A stretch of DNA of 64,000 bases from Cristatella mucedo (taxonomy: Eukaryota > Bryozoa > Phylactolaemata > Cristatellidae), in the NCBI GenBank assembly GCA_009760855.2, contig WPIO01000100.1, positions 1,200,501 through 1,264,500 of the forward strand, in the 5' to 3' direction. A program made the position numbers and the translations under genes. Positions 1 to 10,255 of this stretch are shown one piece after another. The notes under the pieces are model-generated. The model did not search any database. It was given only the letters and a program-made list of their open reading frames with translations, and was not told where the DNA came from. Every line of letters begins with the position of its first letter. Positions within the stretch are counted from its first letter, which is position 1.

Positions 1-1284
1 TTACAAATCACGGCAAGAAAATGAACAGCCAAGCAGCTGCTTCGTAATGTTGCAAAATCTTTAATTACGGTACAATGTAAAAGTATTCAAAATTGTTTTT
101 TTTTCAATTTCTAAGCCAAAATACGAAGTCCAGACGAAAGGCAGCTTTCATCTTACTTGAGAAAGAATCTCGCTGTTTGATTTGTATTCACGCGGGGTCA
201 CTTCCTATTGACCAGCGCCGGCTGGCTAATCAGCAGTGACAAGTGTCCACGGTAAGTGCTAAAGTACTTGAATACGATATTAATTTTTACCTAAATTTTA
301 TATTTAATTTTAATATACAGTGATGACGAATTTTTTCTCTAAATTGCATGGGCGCTCTTTCAATTGGTCAGCGCCGGCTTGGGCGTCATGAGTATTACGC
401 GTTCATGAGACACGCGGATGTGCATAACAATGATAATCAGTTTTGCTACTAAAATGCATTTTCTCGCTCAAATTCGTCTGCACAACAAATAGAGTGGGCC
501 ATCTTCTCATTGGTCAGCAAGTCAAGCGAATCGGTCACGACTTTGTTTCCGTTATCTGTTCTTTCTGTGTCGCACATTCAAAGCTATAGGGGTAAATCAA
601 TTCACAAATTGTCTATGAAGCTGAAAGATATTTGATAGTACATAATTAAAGACAAATTAAATTAAATTTAGCGAACTAATATATATTCATCACTTCATAA
701 CTAGATTTTATTATATCGAAGTCAACAGACTTCGAAAATTCGCTGACCCATTAAAGTTAGTAGCTCTTTGACGTCAGGCACTTGGAAGTTACTATTGAAC
801 GGCCTAATTGGACAGACCTCAAATAGCTTCTCTAAGAGTTAATCTGATCAAGAGTGACTCCCAAACCAAAAGACGGCAAATAGCAAACTTCCCGCCGCCA
901 GAAGCCGGAAGCGACAGCCGACTGTCTATTCATCCGCTGTGGGTCAAGGCTACCAGAGAAGTATAGGCCTTAGTATTAGCAGTACTTCTCACCTTGGTCT
1001 TTTCAGAAGCCTGGTCGAACTGCTACTGCGCTACTCTAGATGACCGCTGCCCATCGGAAATGCAGCACTGCGAAGCAGAAGCCGACTGCAGAAGACGACT
1101 GCAAATTCGAGCGTCAGAAGATCAGGAATACAACCAAGATATCGTCGACGTGGGTCGCTAATGAGAGAAATCTCTGTTAAATACCAGTCGCAGCGAGTAA
1201 GCCTACGCTAACGGTAGCCAGCATTGTGTGGAACACGGATTTGTGTAGGTGAACGTCAACCAATGACCGGTCTGCGTCGGGGCT
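1..1284. other. AT-rich intergenic stretch, no gene seen
   Basis: No reading frame here resembles a protein I recognise. Three partly similar blocks (about 205-235, 355-385 and 503-530) each carry an ATTGGTCAGC-like or related motif with GCGCCGG next to it in the first two. This may be a decayed tandem repeat or a group of CCAAT-box-like sites. Nothing else could be supported. Confidence 0.5.
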
Positions 1285-1430
1285 CTCTTTTGTATAGCGA
1301 CAGAAGAGCCTTTACGGCCATCGCCACCGCTCGCAATGGCAATAAATGATCGCCTACCGCAGGATTTGAACCTAAAACCTTGGGACCGAGGTCATGAAAA
1401 GCAACCGCCTTACCTAGTGTGCCAAAAAGA
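1285..1430 (-). mobile_element. tRNA-derived SINE (family SINE-1), decayed copy
   Basis: Read on the minus strand this has the SINE-1 order: an A-box-like start (TAGGTAAGG), a mutated inverted-repeat segment, a B-box-like motif (GGTTCAAATCC, one base from consensus), then a body containing GGCTCTTCTGTCGCTATAC. It is more diverged than the copies at 1805 and 30200. Confidence 0.75.
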
Positions 1431-1804
1431 GGGTGCTAAATCGGGTAGTATTTATTTATCCACAGCAAAGCAAAAAAAGCAAAAGCACAGCACACAATAG
1501 CTCGCGAACCGGAGCGAATACAAGAATTTTTCTTCCTGATTTCTCCTCAGCTATGCTATTCACAAATCGTTGCCGAGACCTCGTCTTGGCTATGGGCCTT
1601 GAACTTGTAAAGCCGAGTTTACGTGGCGAGTCTTGCTTCCTACCTGCGTCTGTCCTGCTTCTGACCTATTACGGTCTTCCTTCTTGACAGGTAGTTTATC
1701 CACTCAGTCTTCCTCTAAGTCTGGTTTCCTACTTTCTCCACTCCGCAGAGTGATAAAGAAGGAAACTGCTTTTGCTCGGGAGGTAGGTAATGGCCCTCAG
1801 CGAT
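1431..1804. other. No gene seen
   Basis: Spacer between two SINE-1 copies. An open frame on the plus strand (1433-1687, 84 codons) has no recognisable similarity and no splice context, so it is not called. Confidence 0.5.
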
Positions 1805-1950
1805 ACTAGCTGATTTAACAGCCTCTTCTATTATAGTGACAGAAGAGCCTTTACGGCTATCACCACCGCTTGCAGTGGCGATAAAAGATCGCCCACCGCA
1901 GGATTCGAACCCACGACCTCGGGGTCGAGGTCGTGATGCACCTCGAGGTG
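1805..1950 (-). mobile_element. tRNA-derived SINE (SINE-1)
   Basis: A well-preserved copy on the minus strand. It has a perfect B box (GGTTCGAATCC) preceded by the inverted repeat CGACCTCG/CGAGGTCG. The conserved SINE-1 body follows (CCACTGCAAGCGGTGGTGAT), ending in AATCAGCTAG-like sequence. Confidence 0.85.
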
Positions 1951-2209
1951 AGTCTTAACCTTCCCCGATTGTCTTTATCGCCCGCCACCTCATCATAAGA
2001 TTCTTATATGTAGTTCGCAGTGTCCCTAAAATTAGAGCTCTCGCTGAACACATTGAATGTTTCGCCGGTCAAGTCTTCTGCCGCGCTTTTCAAAGCCGCA
2101 AAGAAGGCGTGCCCTCAACGGCGCCTATGATTGGTCGTTTGCTGGGTTGTACGAAGCGAGACCACGTCCCCCGCCTCGTAGATGTATACATAAATAAATG
2201 TATGTATGT

Positions 2210-3144
2210 ATCTCCGTCAGTAACTCTACAAAGTCATAAAGACCATGTGGGTGTTACGCAGGAGAGTTTTGTATAGCCTACTCACAGCCTAAACGGCTTT
2301 CGGTACGCATTCGGTAGCCAATAGACTTCGTCTCACGCAACAAAGAGAAAGTGGGAAGCATAGCAGAGTCAGGAGAGCAGTTGAGGTAGTGAGTAGCATG
2401 GAAGTAGCAGTTCAGGACCGCTGAAAAAGATGTGCCATAGTCGGCAGTTGGAGAGTAGATGTCGTTGCGTAAGAATTGTGGAAGCGAGTTCCACAGTCTA
2501 GGACCTGCAGAGCTAAAGCTTCTGTCGCCAACTGTCTTTAAGCGGAGGAATGGAACAGCTAATTTATTGTCCACACAGGACCTGAGGGCGCGAACAGACT
2601 GATACTGATGCAGCAGTTCAGCTAGGTATGAAGGAGCCAAGCCGTGGCGGGCCTTGTGGGTCAGTGTAAGAACTTTGCTCTGTATCCTTTGCTGAACCGG
2701 TAACCATCCTAGCTCTTCCAGCAAAGGTGACACGTGCTCAAACCGCTGGGACTTGAAGACCAGCCTTGCAGCCATATTCATAGTCCGCTGTAGTGGCATA
2801 ATAGCTTTCTTTGGTAGCCCAGCCAAAAGGGAATTACAATAATCAAGCCGAGACAGAACTGAAGAGCTAGTTGAATTTTTTACAAGCCACTGTGGGAGAC
2901 AGCTTCTAATCTTGGATAGGGATCGGATGTGATGGCTAGTTGTAGAGGCAGTCTTCTGAATGAAGCTTTTGAAATTGAGGCAGCTGTCAAACACGACACC
3001 TAGATTACGAGCACGTGGTGAAGGTCGCACAATAGCATCACCTATTAGAACAGCAAAGCCTTTTAATCCAGCCACACGCTTAGGGTGTCCTATGAGAAGC
3101 AGTTCGGTTTTATCGTCATTTAATTTCAGGAAGTTTTCCGACAT
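2210..3144 (-). mobile_element. LINE-A fragment: C-terminal reverse transcriptase region and 3' end
   Basis: The minus strand encodes about 288 residues typical of the C-terminal half of CR1/L2-like LINE ORF2. Near the start is LNDDKTELLLIG. In the middle are SRLDYCNSLLAGLP and LGWLPVQQRIQSKVL, then APSYLAEL, and near the end DRSFSSAGPRLWNSLP. These motifs occur in this order in many animal non-LTR retrotransposons. The catalytic RT core (FADD box) and the endonuclease are missing, so this is a 5'-truncated copy. The frame is open over about 865 bases, making it the best-preserved LINE-A copy here. The 3' end, about 2210-2290, recurs at 29 kb, 60 kb and 63 kb. Confidence 0.9.
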
Positions 3145-3149
3145 CCAGG

Positions 3150-3322
3150 ATCTGCAAGCTGATTTAACCGCCTCTTTTTGTATAGCGACAGAAGAACCTT
3201 GACGGCTATCACCACCGCTTGCAGTGGCGATATAGAATCGCCCACCACAGGATTCGAACCCACGACCTCGGGGCAGAGGTCGTAAAAATCAACAGCCTTA
3301 CCTAGTGAGCCATTATGGCTGA
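3150..3322 (-). mobile_element. tRNA-derived SINE (SINE-1)
   Basis: On the minus strand it reads GGCTCACTAGGTAAGG (A-box region), ACGACCTCTGCCCCGAGGTC (imperfect inverted repeat), GGTTCGAATCC (perfect B box) and the SINE-1 body. It sits directly beside the 5' break of the LINE-A fragment, and may have inserted into a longer LINE. Confidence 0.85.
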
Positions 3323-4621
3323 ACCTAGGGCCCATTGTAGCGTTGTTTAGCTCCCCTGTTATTTTTGGCTCAAGCGACATCGTTATTAAGAGGATTAGTC
3401 AAACTGCCGCTCGTCTTGCCCTGGCCCAGCGTCGGCGACGTGGAGAGAGGGCGGCGTAGCCGCGACAGAGCGGCGTTCGGGAGGAAAAATGAGCTTACCG
3501 TCCTAGTCGTGGCTACGATTTATTCAGGAACAATGCTGCACGGAATCAAGATATTAATCACAACTATAAACATTTGTGCAGCACTTTGTGAAAACTAAAG
3601 TGCTTTATACATTCTACTTAGAAAGGGTGTGCTTTTAAAATGAGTGGGATCGGAAGAGCGGTTGGTACGACAGCTAGCCTGGTTGGGAGGAAGTTCGCAT
3701 AGCTCTGCTAAAGTAAGAGGATAGACAGAGCGAGAGTAGAGTGAGAGACAAACATTGGATTCGATTCGCTGCTTTCGCCGGTAAGCCAGCTCAGTGCAGT
3801 TCAAGTAAAAGTTCATGGAACATGGAAGGGCGAGACGCTTCCGAGAGAAATGCTTTGGGAAGCTTCTCCTTTAACGCTGCCCGGTTCATTCGTGGCGTCC
3901 TCTTCTGTTGTTTCATGGAAATTTTAACTTTTTGAATGCATCCCGTGATCTTTGCATCTTACATATTTACTAACTCTGCGTGATAACATCCATGCGGGTA
4001 TTCTCAACTGGGGCGAAAGCCAATGGATTGAATTTGCTGCTCAGATTTACAGTAGCATAATTCTTCGCCGAATTCCTAAAGTCTGCAAGCGGACGCATTC
4101 AACGAGATTGGCTAGACATGTCCCATCATGCCCCGCAAAGCGCCTAAGTAAGTTTGAGGCGGACAAGACTGGGTCTGAGCGAGACTGCGGCAGGTAAGAA
4201 CAAGAACAGGCTTGCGGTTACAATCGCTTGTGATTGAAAACGACGAAAACGTTCTTCCTGCTTGCGCTGTGTGTGCACTAGTCCTTTTATAACTTGAAGG
4301 ACTTTCAAGGTATCTCTTGAGATTTGTTTTAAAGCTAAATCTGCTAGCCGTCCCTAGACAAGAAAAGAGCTGGTAATCTGAATCCCAGGAAAAAAGTGGT
4401 TAAGAAGATACTTTAAAATCCAGGCTCAATTCTGTGAGGCTGACGTTTATGAAAATGAAACATGAGAGCTAAAAATGCTGATATTAAGAAGACGTTTGAG
4501 TCCCTGGTGCCTATCACTTTATTTCTGAGCATGGGCGTTAACTTAAATGTAAGGGGCTCTCACTTCGCGAACCAAGTTTCAGGTTAGAGCTCGGCTACAT
4601 GAAATTCTTTACTTCCCATAA
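3323..4621. other. Intergenic, no gene recognised
   Basis: Short open frames at 3741-3935 and 3952-4197 on the plus strand have no recognisable similarity. No repeat family identified elsewhere in the window was seen here. Confidence 0.4.
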
Positions 4622-4772
4622 ATAAAAGAATAAATTCATTTTTACAGAACCCCAATAGAAGTTAGTATCTATTCAGGCGCTTCACATATTCCTCGGGGCT
4701 TGAGCCCATGACCTTAGACAGACCTTGGTCGGGGCGAGCACCTTAACCACTGGACCAAACCAGCTCGCCATG
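4622..4772 (-). mobile_element. tRNA-headed SINE with LINE-type tail (SINE-2)
   Basis: Minus-strand order: a tRNA-like head with GTGGTTAAGGTGCTCGCC (A-box region), a degenerate B box (GGGCTCAAGCCC), then a tail with GTGAAGCGCCTGAATAGA matching the LINE-B 3' end. Related copies lie at 12270, 24140, 40535 and 45545. Confidence 0.75.
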
Positions 4773-4989
4773 GCAATTGACGGTGGTAGTCGTTGTGGTC
4801 TTCAAGGCTAAAACTATAATTAAAAGAGACAGTTAAAGCTGATGAACTTTACTTTGCAACTTTGATATTATGTTGAGGTGGCTGAGTCCACAATGAACAC
4901 TGACCGTAGTTCGCCCTATTAAATTCCTGTAGTATTAGGAGGAAGTCTTAGCATAACGGAGAGGTGAAACACAAAGATTCCAAATCTGT

Positions 4990-5410
4990 TTTATCATGAC
5001 AGTGCATTATATATTGACGTTCCTATAAAATAATTATTAGGAACCAAATACTTCATGAGCCATAATTTAGACCGCTTCAGCCACTCCGCATCAAGTGTCG
5101 AATTTATTTCAAGATCCGGTTCGCCGGTCGCTTCTCCCGCTTGCACCGGCCTCCGCTCTCCTTGCTCCTCCAGTGGGCTCTCGCACCAGCCGATCCACAG
5201 AATCTGGTATCTTACCGTCCTTGGCATTACATTTAAGACACTCGGTGATCCAGCGTTGATGAGCCAGTGCAGGTCGGCAAGAAGTGGTTTGATGCTGCAA
5301 ACGCGACGCTCACGACAGACAAGCAAGGCAGAGTTAAGCACCAGCTGCAAGCGCCTGCAGGCGTATCTCACAATCTGCACCCGGATGCAAAGCAACAGTT
5401 ACAGGTACAG
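4990..5410 (-). mobile_element. LINE-B fragment, degenerate
   Basis: The minus strand contains the LINE-B motif series LQLVLNSALLVCRERR followed by PLLADLHWL. This corresponds to LVQNSAARLVCR...PLLADLHWL in the better copy at 24.5-25.5 kb. The frame is disrupted after this point. A (CA)n tract abuts it at 5413. Confidence 0.75.
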
Positions 5411-5563
<153 letters not shown>

Positions 5564-6318
5564 GTTACAGGTACAGCTACAGTTCTAATATATAGGTATA
5601 GTTTCAGCTTACTGTCATCCCTTGTCGCTTCGCGTTTCAACTTTCACGGCTTCACTCTATCGCGGTTTTTTCAAATATATTCATTAAAACGTTGATTGAG
5701 ATAGTGAAAATGATACAGTATGCACTGAGTTGTCTTGGTTAATTATACACCCCCGCATTACAATTGAAACTAAAATTACTGTACGCATGGACTGTAAGCC
5801 AACGTATTCGAGCACTATCGCAAATCCTTCAACGCCAGGTGCAGCCGCTCGAACCATTCTTTGCGTGTGGGCAAGAACTTTTTCCAAAAAATCGGGTGTG
5901 TTGTTTCATGTCTCAGAGGGCTTGGCTCTAATAATGTTAAAAACAGTATTTGGAGGGTCGTGTACAGGTTTTCTATGCTCTACAAAAATATTCAACATGT
6001 AAATAAAGAACCCTACTCCGCGGAAATTCGCTCATCGCGGTGGAGTCTGGAAGTGATTAACCGCGATTAACACAGCGACGACTGTATAGGTATAGTTATA
6101 GTTTACATACGAGGCAGGGACTATACTTGTATAGAGCATTTCGGATAGCATTCATCGGCAGCAGACTGGCGTGGAAAAACGCTGCCTTTTGGTCGTACAT
6201 CTAAGATGGGAACCCCCTCTCCTCCCCCCCCCCCGCCAAAGCGACGAGTAAGTGCAGAGAAAGGTAAGTGGATTTCTCGAGTCTTGTCTCTGTAGAATCT
6301 CTCTGCGCCGGAGACGGC
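5564..6318. other. 3' flank of the BPHL-like gene, no gene seen
   Basis: Nothing coding is recognisable. The C-rich run near 6222-6235 is low complexity. Transcripts from the minus-strand gene ending at 6319 would terminate in this stretch, but no convincing minus-strand AATAAA was found close to the stop. Confidence 0.4.
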
Positions 6319-6812
6319 TCAGCGCAGCAGAAAATCAGTGATCAGCTCATTGAATGCGCTCGAGAAGCGCAGGTGGAGGTTGTGCTTGCTCAGCGGCATG
6401 GTGACGAGCCTCGAGTGCCTGATGCGAGCGCGCAAGAATTCCGGATGCTCGGCGGGCACGAGCTGGTCCTCGGCCCCGTGCACGATCAGCGTCGGGCACT
6501 CCACCAGGTGCACCTTGGACTTGATTATGTCGCCGTCGGCCTCGGTGAGGTAGCGCGCCATGGCGTCTATCCAGCCGTGCCAGTGCCGCTCGAAGTACTC
6601 GGCTCCGTACAGCTTCTCGTACGGCTCGCGCATCCGGCTGCTCCAGCTCCTCACGTCTCGCAGCTTCTCGTACAGCTCGAGGTCCAGCTTAGTGACGAAC
6701 GCGTTGGCGCCCCAGACGACCAGCTTGTGCACCAGCTCCGGATACGCGACGGCGAGTATGAGAGCCGTGATGCCGCCGTCGCTCCAGCCGAGAAGCGACA
6801 CGGCTTTCGGAC
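6319..6812 (-). CDS. BPHL: BPHL-like exon 2
   Basis: Begins GPKAVSLLGWSDGG and carries all three catalytic residues, ending at the stop at 6319. The acceptor is TTCCAG. The reading phase matches exon 1. Confidence 0.93.
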
Positions 6813-7349
6813 CTGGAACTAAGCAGCGCTTGAGAGCGCTAGAGAGCGCCGGGACGAGAGCACCGGGCCGAGCTCCCGGGGCGGGCGCCGGCTGGCTAGT
6901 CAAGTGGCGCGCGCGGGCCCGGCCGGCGCGGCAGACCGACCTAGCGCTCGAATGACCTTGGCGGCGGCGTCTGCGTCTCTGCGGAGGAAATCTTTCGGCC
7001 ACGACCTCTCCGGCGGTATGCTGAGGCCGTATCCGGGAGGATCCCAAGCGTAGATCGTGAACCTCTCCCGGCTCAAGTGCTCGAGTTGGGGTCCGAAGTC
7101 GGTGCGCGAGCTGCCCAGGGCTCCAGGAAGCAGCAGCAGGGCGTGAGGGCCCGAGCCGACCCGGTCTACGTGCACGACACACCCGTCGACGAGCACTTTC
7201 TCAGAAACGCATCCGTTTAGCAGTCCGCGTTGCATCAACAGCAGCATCGGAGCCGGTCGCTTGTGTAAGCGACCGGCTCCGATGGCAAACGGAGGCATCG
7301 CTGACCGGGGAAACGCGCCGCCGAGTCGACAACGCCCGCAGGCCGCCAT
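6319..7349 (-). CDS. BPHL: Biphenyl hydrolase-like (valacyclovirase-type) serine hydrolase, two exons
   Basis: An alpha/beta-hydrolase expected to hydrolyse amino-acid esters and related small esters, probably in mitochondria. Exon 1 is 7349-6941 and exon 2 is 6812-6319, joined at G|GT with donor GTCGGT and acceptor TTCCAG. The product is 300 residues; human BPHL has 291. Family landmarks appear in order: LLLLPGALGSSRTDFGPQL (oxyanion-hole region), YAWDPPGYG, the nucleophile elbow GWSDGG, LIVHGAEDQLVP and SKHNLHLRF. From the downstream Met at 7247, the triad is Ser113, Asp218 and His246. This is exactly nine less than the Ser122/Asp227/His255 reported for the human enzyme. I chose the ATG at 7349 because its 34 extra residues are basic with no acidic residue, like a mitochondrial leader; 7247 is the alternative. 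A perfect 18-bp hairpin lies inside the leader-coding sequence. Confidence 0.93.
6941..7349 (-). CDS. BPHL: BPHL-like exon 1
   Basis: Encodes the basic leader and the N-terminal third of the hydrolase, ending ...DAAAKVIRAL plus one base. The donor is CTAG|GTCGGT, which is a weak match to consensus. The start could instead be at 7247. Confidence 0.85.
7245..7284. repeat. Perfect 18-bp hairpin in BPHL exon 1
   Basis: Arms 7245-7262 and 7267-7284 are exact reverse complements around a GTGT loop. It overlaps the candidate start at 7247. Confidence 0.95.
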
Positions 7350-7769
7350 CGCAGGGGGCGTGGGCAGGCACGATTTGTCCGTGCCCTCTGTTACTCGGTT
7401 GCCTTTGAAGGTCAAGGTCGTATCATCACCGGTCGAACGGCCGCGTTAAATAGTTCTTGTCGTCGCGCAGGCCAGTGGATGAGAGAGTGCGGGAGGTAGA
7501 TACAGGGACCGGCAGAGACCACCTCCCGACTCCATAGGCGATCTCGGGCGGTTTAGCCAACCTCCAACCAGCTTGGGTCGTCGTGAAAAATCGAACCCGA
7601 CCAGCGAGGTCGGAGTGCAATGGACATGTGCCCACGCGGAAAAGTCGCCCATATTTTAGGTTTCCGGTGGAGGCAGCGGAGGCTAAAGGTGAGCATCTAG
7701 CGTCATTAGCTAGAGCCGAAGAATCATGCACGACGTCCAGAGTTTGGCGAAGATTCCGGTAGTCTAAAG

Positions 7770-7956
7770 CAGCGGCTCTCAACCTTCCTAATGCCGCGAC
7801 CCTTTAATCTAGTCCCGCATGTAGCGGCGACCCCAACCATAAAATTAATGTGTGCAAAATGTGGAAATGCGTGTGTTCCGATGGTCCTATGCAACCCCTG
7901 TGAATGGGTCGTTCGATCCCCAAAGGGGTCGCAACCCACAGGTTGAGAACCGCTTT
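7770..7956. mobile_element. SPIN-like hAT-superfamily MITE
   Basis: The left end starts CAGCGGCTCTCAACCTTCCT, followed by AATGCCGCGACCCTTTAAT. The right end reads GGTCGCAACCCACAGGTTGA followed by GAACCGCT. Both ends, and the internal CCCCAACCATAAAATTA and GATGGTCCTATGCAACCCCT, match what I know of the SPIN (SPACE INVADERS) non-autonomous hAT elements. The flanking octamers GTCTAAAG (7762-7769) and GTCCAAAG (7957-7964) agree at 7 of 8 bases, the target-duplication length of hAT transposons. At about 187 bp it is non-coding and internally shortened. It must have been mobilised by a transposase encoded elsewhere. Confidence 0.92.
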
Positions 7957-8139
7957 GTCCAAAGCCTCGTCGGCTTTCCTTCTGCTAACGCTGAATATTG
8001 ATTTCATGGCGCTGATTTTAGGGGTCGCCTTAAGACTAAAAATGCTCGACCATTAACCTATTGACGTCAACTGCGAACGCTAAATACTAGTTGCCAGCCG
8101 CTGGCTTTGAGAGCAGCTGGCTCGGTTCAGTTTAAAAAA

Positions 8140-8290
8140 ATACTAGCTGATTTAGCAGCCTCTTTTGTATAGCGACAGAAGAGTAATTACGGCTATCACC
8201 ACCGCTTGCAGCGGCGATAGGGAATCAACCACCACAGGATTCGAACCAACGGCCTCGTTTCCGAGGTCGAACGGCCTCGGTTCCGAGGTG
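8140..8290 (-). mobile_element. tRNA-derived SINE (SINE-1), rearranged head
   Basis: The body and B box (GGTTCGAATCC) are recognisable on the minus strand. The inverted-repeat segment has been duplicated: ACGGCCTCG with its partner occurs twice between 8258 and 8290. Confidence 0.8.
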
Positions 8291-8744
8291 GTGTTGTTAG
8301 TGGGTTGAAAAGGTCGCGATAAGCAGTTCAGCAGCCGAAGCATCTTCCCTCCCAGGGCAAACTGCAGCTCGGCCGTCCAGACCAGCATCTACGTTACGCT
8401 CTGCTTGCCAAGAAACATCCCATCACAGGCAGACCAACGCAGCTCAGCCGAGAGCCGGCCAGCACCCAGGGCACAGCCTTCTTTTAAAGCCGTCGAGTCG
8501 AGGGATGAGATATCAGTCGGCTACTTTTTTTCTGCTCTGCTACAAGTACACCGGGAAGAGAAGTTATCGTTAAAACACAAGGAATTCAGCCTGTCTATAT
8601 CATTGTGTACTTTCCCTGGTTCGTGACCAAGGAGCTTGGAATTGAGTTATATGCGGCTACCATGAGCCAGTGAAAAATCACGGAAAACCCCGAGCCTCTT
8701 AACACTGATAGTAATTCCAATAATAGTAATTATACATCTGAATC
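8291..8744. other. No gene seen
   Basis: No protein similarity or known repeat was recognised between the SINE-1 copy and the LINE-B fragment. Confidence 0.4.
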
Positions 8745-9320
8745 TGAGAACTAGGCTCTTGACATATGCTGTAAAGGAAGCGTGATCTAATGGTTGGCGG
8801 TAGCATGCTCAATGTCAACAAGAGTAACGTGATTAGAGGTGATATGATATGCACAGGGTCAGAATACAAATTTAGTTAGTGGCAGCACACACACGCACGC
8901 AAAGGACGAATCACTGGACTAACTAAATGCTTTGATAAATAGTTGCGTTTTTTTATCAAGTCAAATGATGTGACATCAGTCGGGAGTGAGCTTCAGGCTT
9001 TGGGAGCATACGAAATAAAAGCACGGTCTCTAAACGATTTGAGGCTCGTACGAGGTGCAGCCAAGCGATTAGATTCCGAAAATTGGATGATACAATGCTT
9101 ATCCTCGCGGGGGAGTACATCTGATAGGTAGGCTGGAGCCAAAGAATTAAGGGACCTAAAAGTGAGTGACAAAACCTTGAAGTCGATGCGTTGCTTGACT
9201 GGGAGCCAATGCAGGTCGGTGAGAAGTGGTGTGATGTGGCAACTGGGACGCTCAAGACAGACAGACGTAGCAGCATAGTTTTGCACCATCGCTCTGTAGG
9301 GCATTTCCACGAACAGACAG
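8745..9320 (-). mobile_element. LINE-B fragment
   Basis: On the minus strand: PLLTDLHWLPVKQRIDFKVL, LTFRSLNSLAPAYLSDVLP and SLKSFRDRAFISYAPKA, corresponding in order to the copy at 24.5-25.5 kb. The 3' untranslated part (about 8745-8945) is diverged and the 5' end is truncated. Confidence 0.88.
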
Positions 9321-9967
9321 ACAGGGAGGGAGAGAAAGATGAAGAGGAGAGGGAGAGCAGCAGGGAGAGCAGCAAACTCGTGCAAGCAGGTAAGCGCAGG
9401 CGAGCTCACGCTGTTGCGCCGACACAAGGCGCGCTCTCCTAATGCTTTTCGCTGGCACACGTCCTTACTGTCTTGTCTTTCCGTTCGTCGCAAAGCTGGC
9501 TGTTTTGCCGATCGGCAGCATGGAAGGCAAGCACGGCGCTTGGCGATCGAAACGGCCGGCTTCATTTAATTAGCCTCCAAGGAGATGTGCCAGAGTCTGC
9601 TCCCCTATCCTCCCCCTCCTCCCTTGGCTTCATGCCGACTTCTGGCTGCCAATACTCTATTTCCAACGTTACTGACAGTGTAGGCCTTTCTCATAAGTCA
9701 TGTGCACTCCTAATCCCGTGCAGTTCTGGACTCCTGCGGACACTGCGCCGTGTCGCCACCACGGTCGGCGAGAATGCTCCGCATACGCTACTCGCAGCAG
9801 CAGCCATCCTCTATTACCAGCCGCTTGCAGCGGCGGCGCTCTCAACGAGCTCAATAGGCAGTGGCGCCATGACGGCATGCTACCCAAAGAGCTGCAGTCG
9901 CAGCTGCGGAGCACACAGCACACGGAGAGAGCACGAGGTCGCTAAAGCCGAGCAGGCACGGCCTTGC
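9321..9967. other. 3' flank of the DUF1295 gene
   Basis: No coding similarity. A minus-strand ATTAAA-like element near 9564 could serve as a poly(A) signal for the gene ending at 9968, but this is only positional. Confidence 0.35.
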
Positions 9968-10255
9968 TCAGAGCCAGCTGCCGAGAGGGCGAGGCACGAG
10001 CAGTGGAGTGCTCCGCAGGTAGGCCTGGTAGGCCGGGTCGGCGCCCCAGCGCTTCAGAGCCTGCCGCTCCTGAATCGGAATGCCGCTCACTTTCGTGAGA
10101 AGGAACACGACGAACAGCGGCGAGATGATGCTGGCAAACTCGGCCCCTTCCAGCGCCGGCGCCGCGGTCAGGAACATGCCGACCCACATGAGGATCTCGC
10201 CGAAGTAGTTGGGATAGCGAGACAGGCTCCACAGACCGGTCTGAATGAACTTGCC
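9968..10255 (-). CDS. DUF1295 gene exon 5
   Basis: 95 codons and the stop. Starts GKFIQTGLWSLSRYPNYFGE, the most conserved part of the family, and ends PRPLGSWL. Confidence 0.95.
   Translation of the reverse strand, partial: GKFIQTGLWSLSRYPNYFGEILMWVGMFLTAAPALEGAEFASIISPLFVVFLLTKVSGIPIQERQALKRWGADPAYQAYLRSTPLLVPRPLGSWL

Noticed and set aside
6268..6822. Plus-strand open frame of 184 codons
   Set aside because: Antisense to BPHL exon 2, where the minus-strand frame has full family similarity; high GC explains the open antisense frame.
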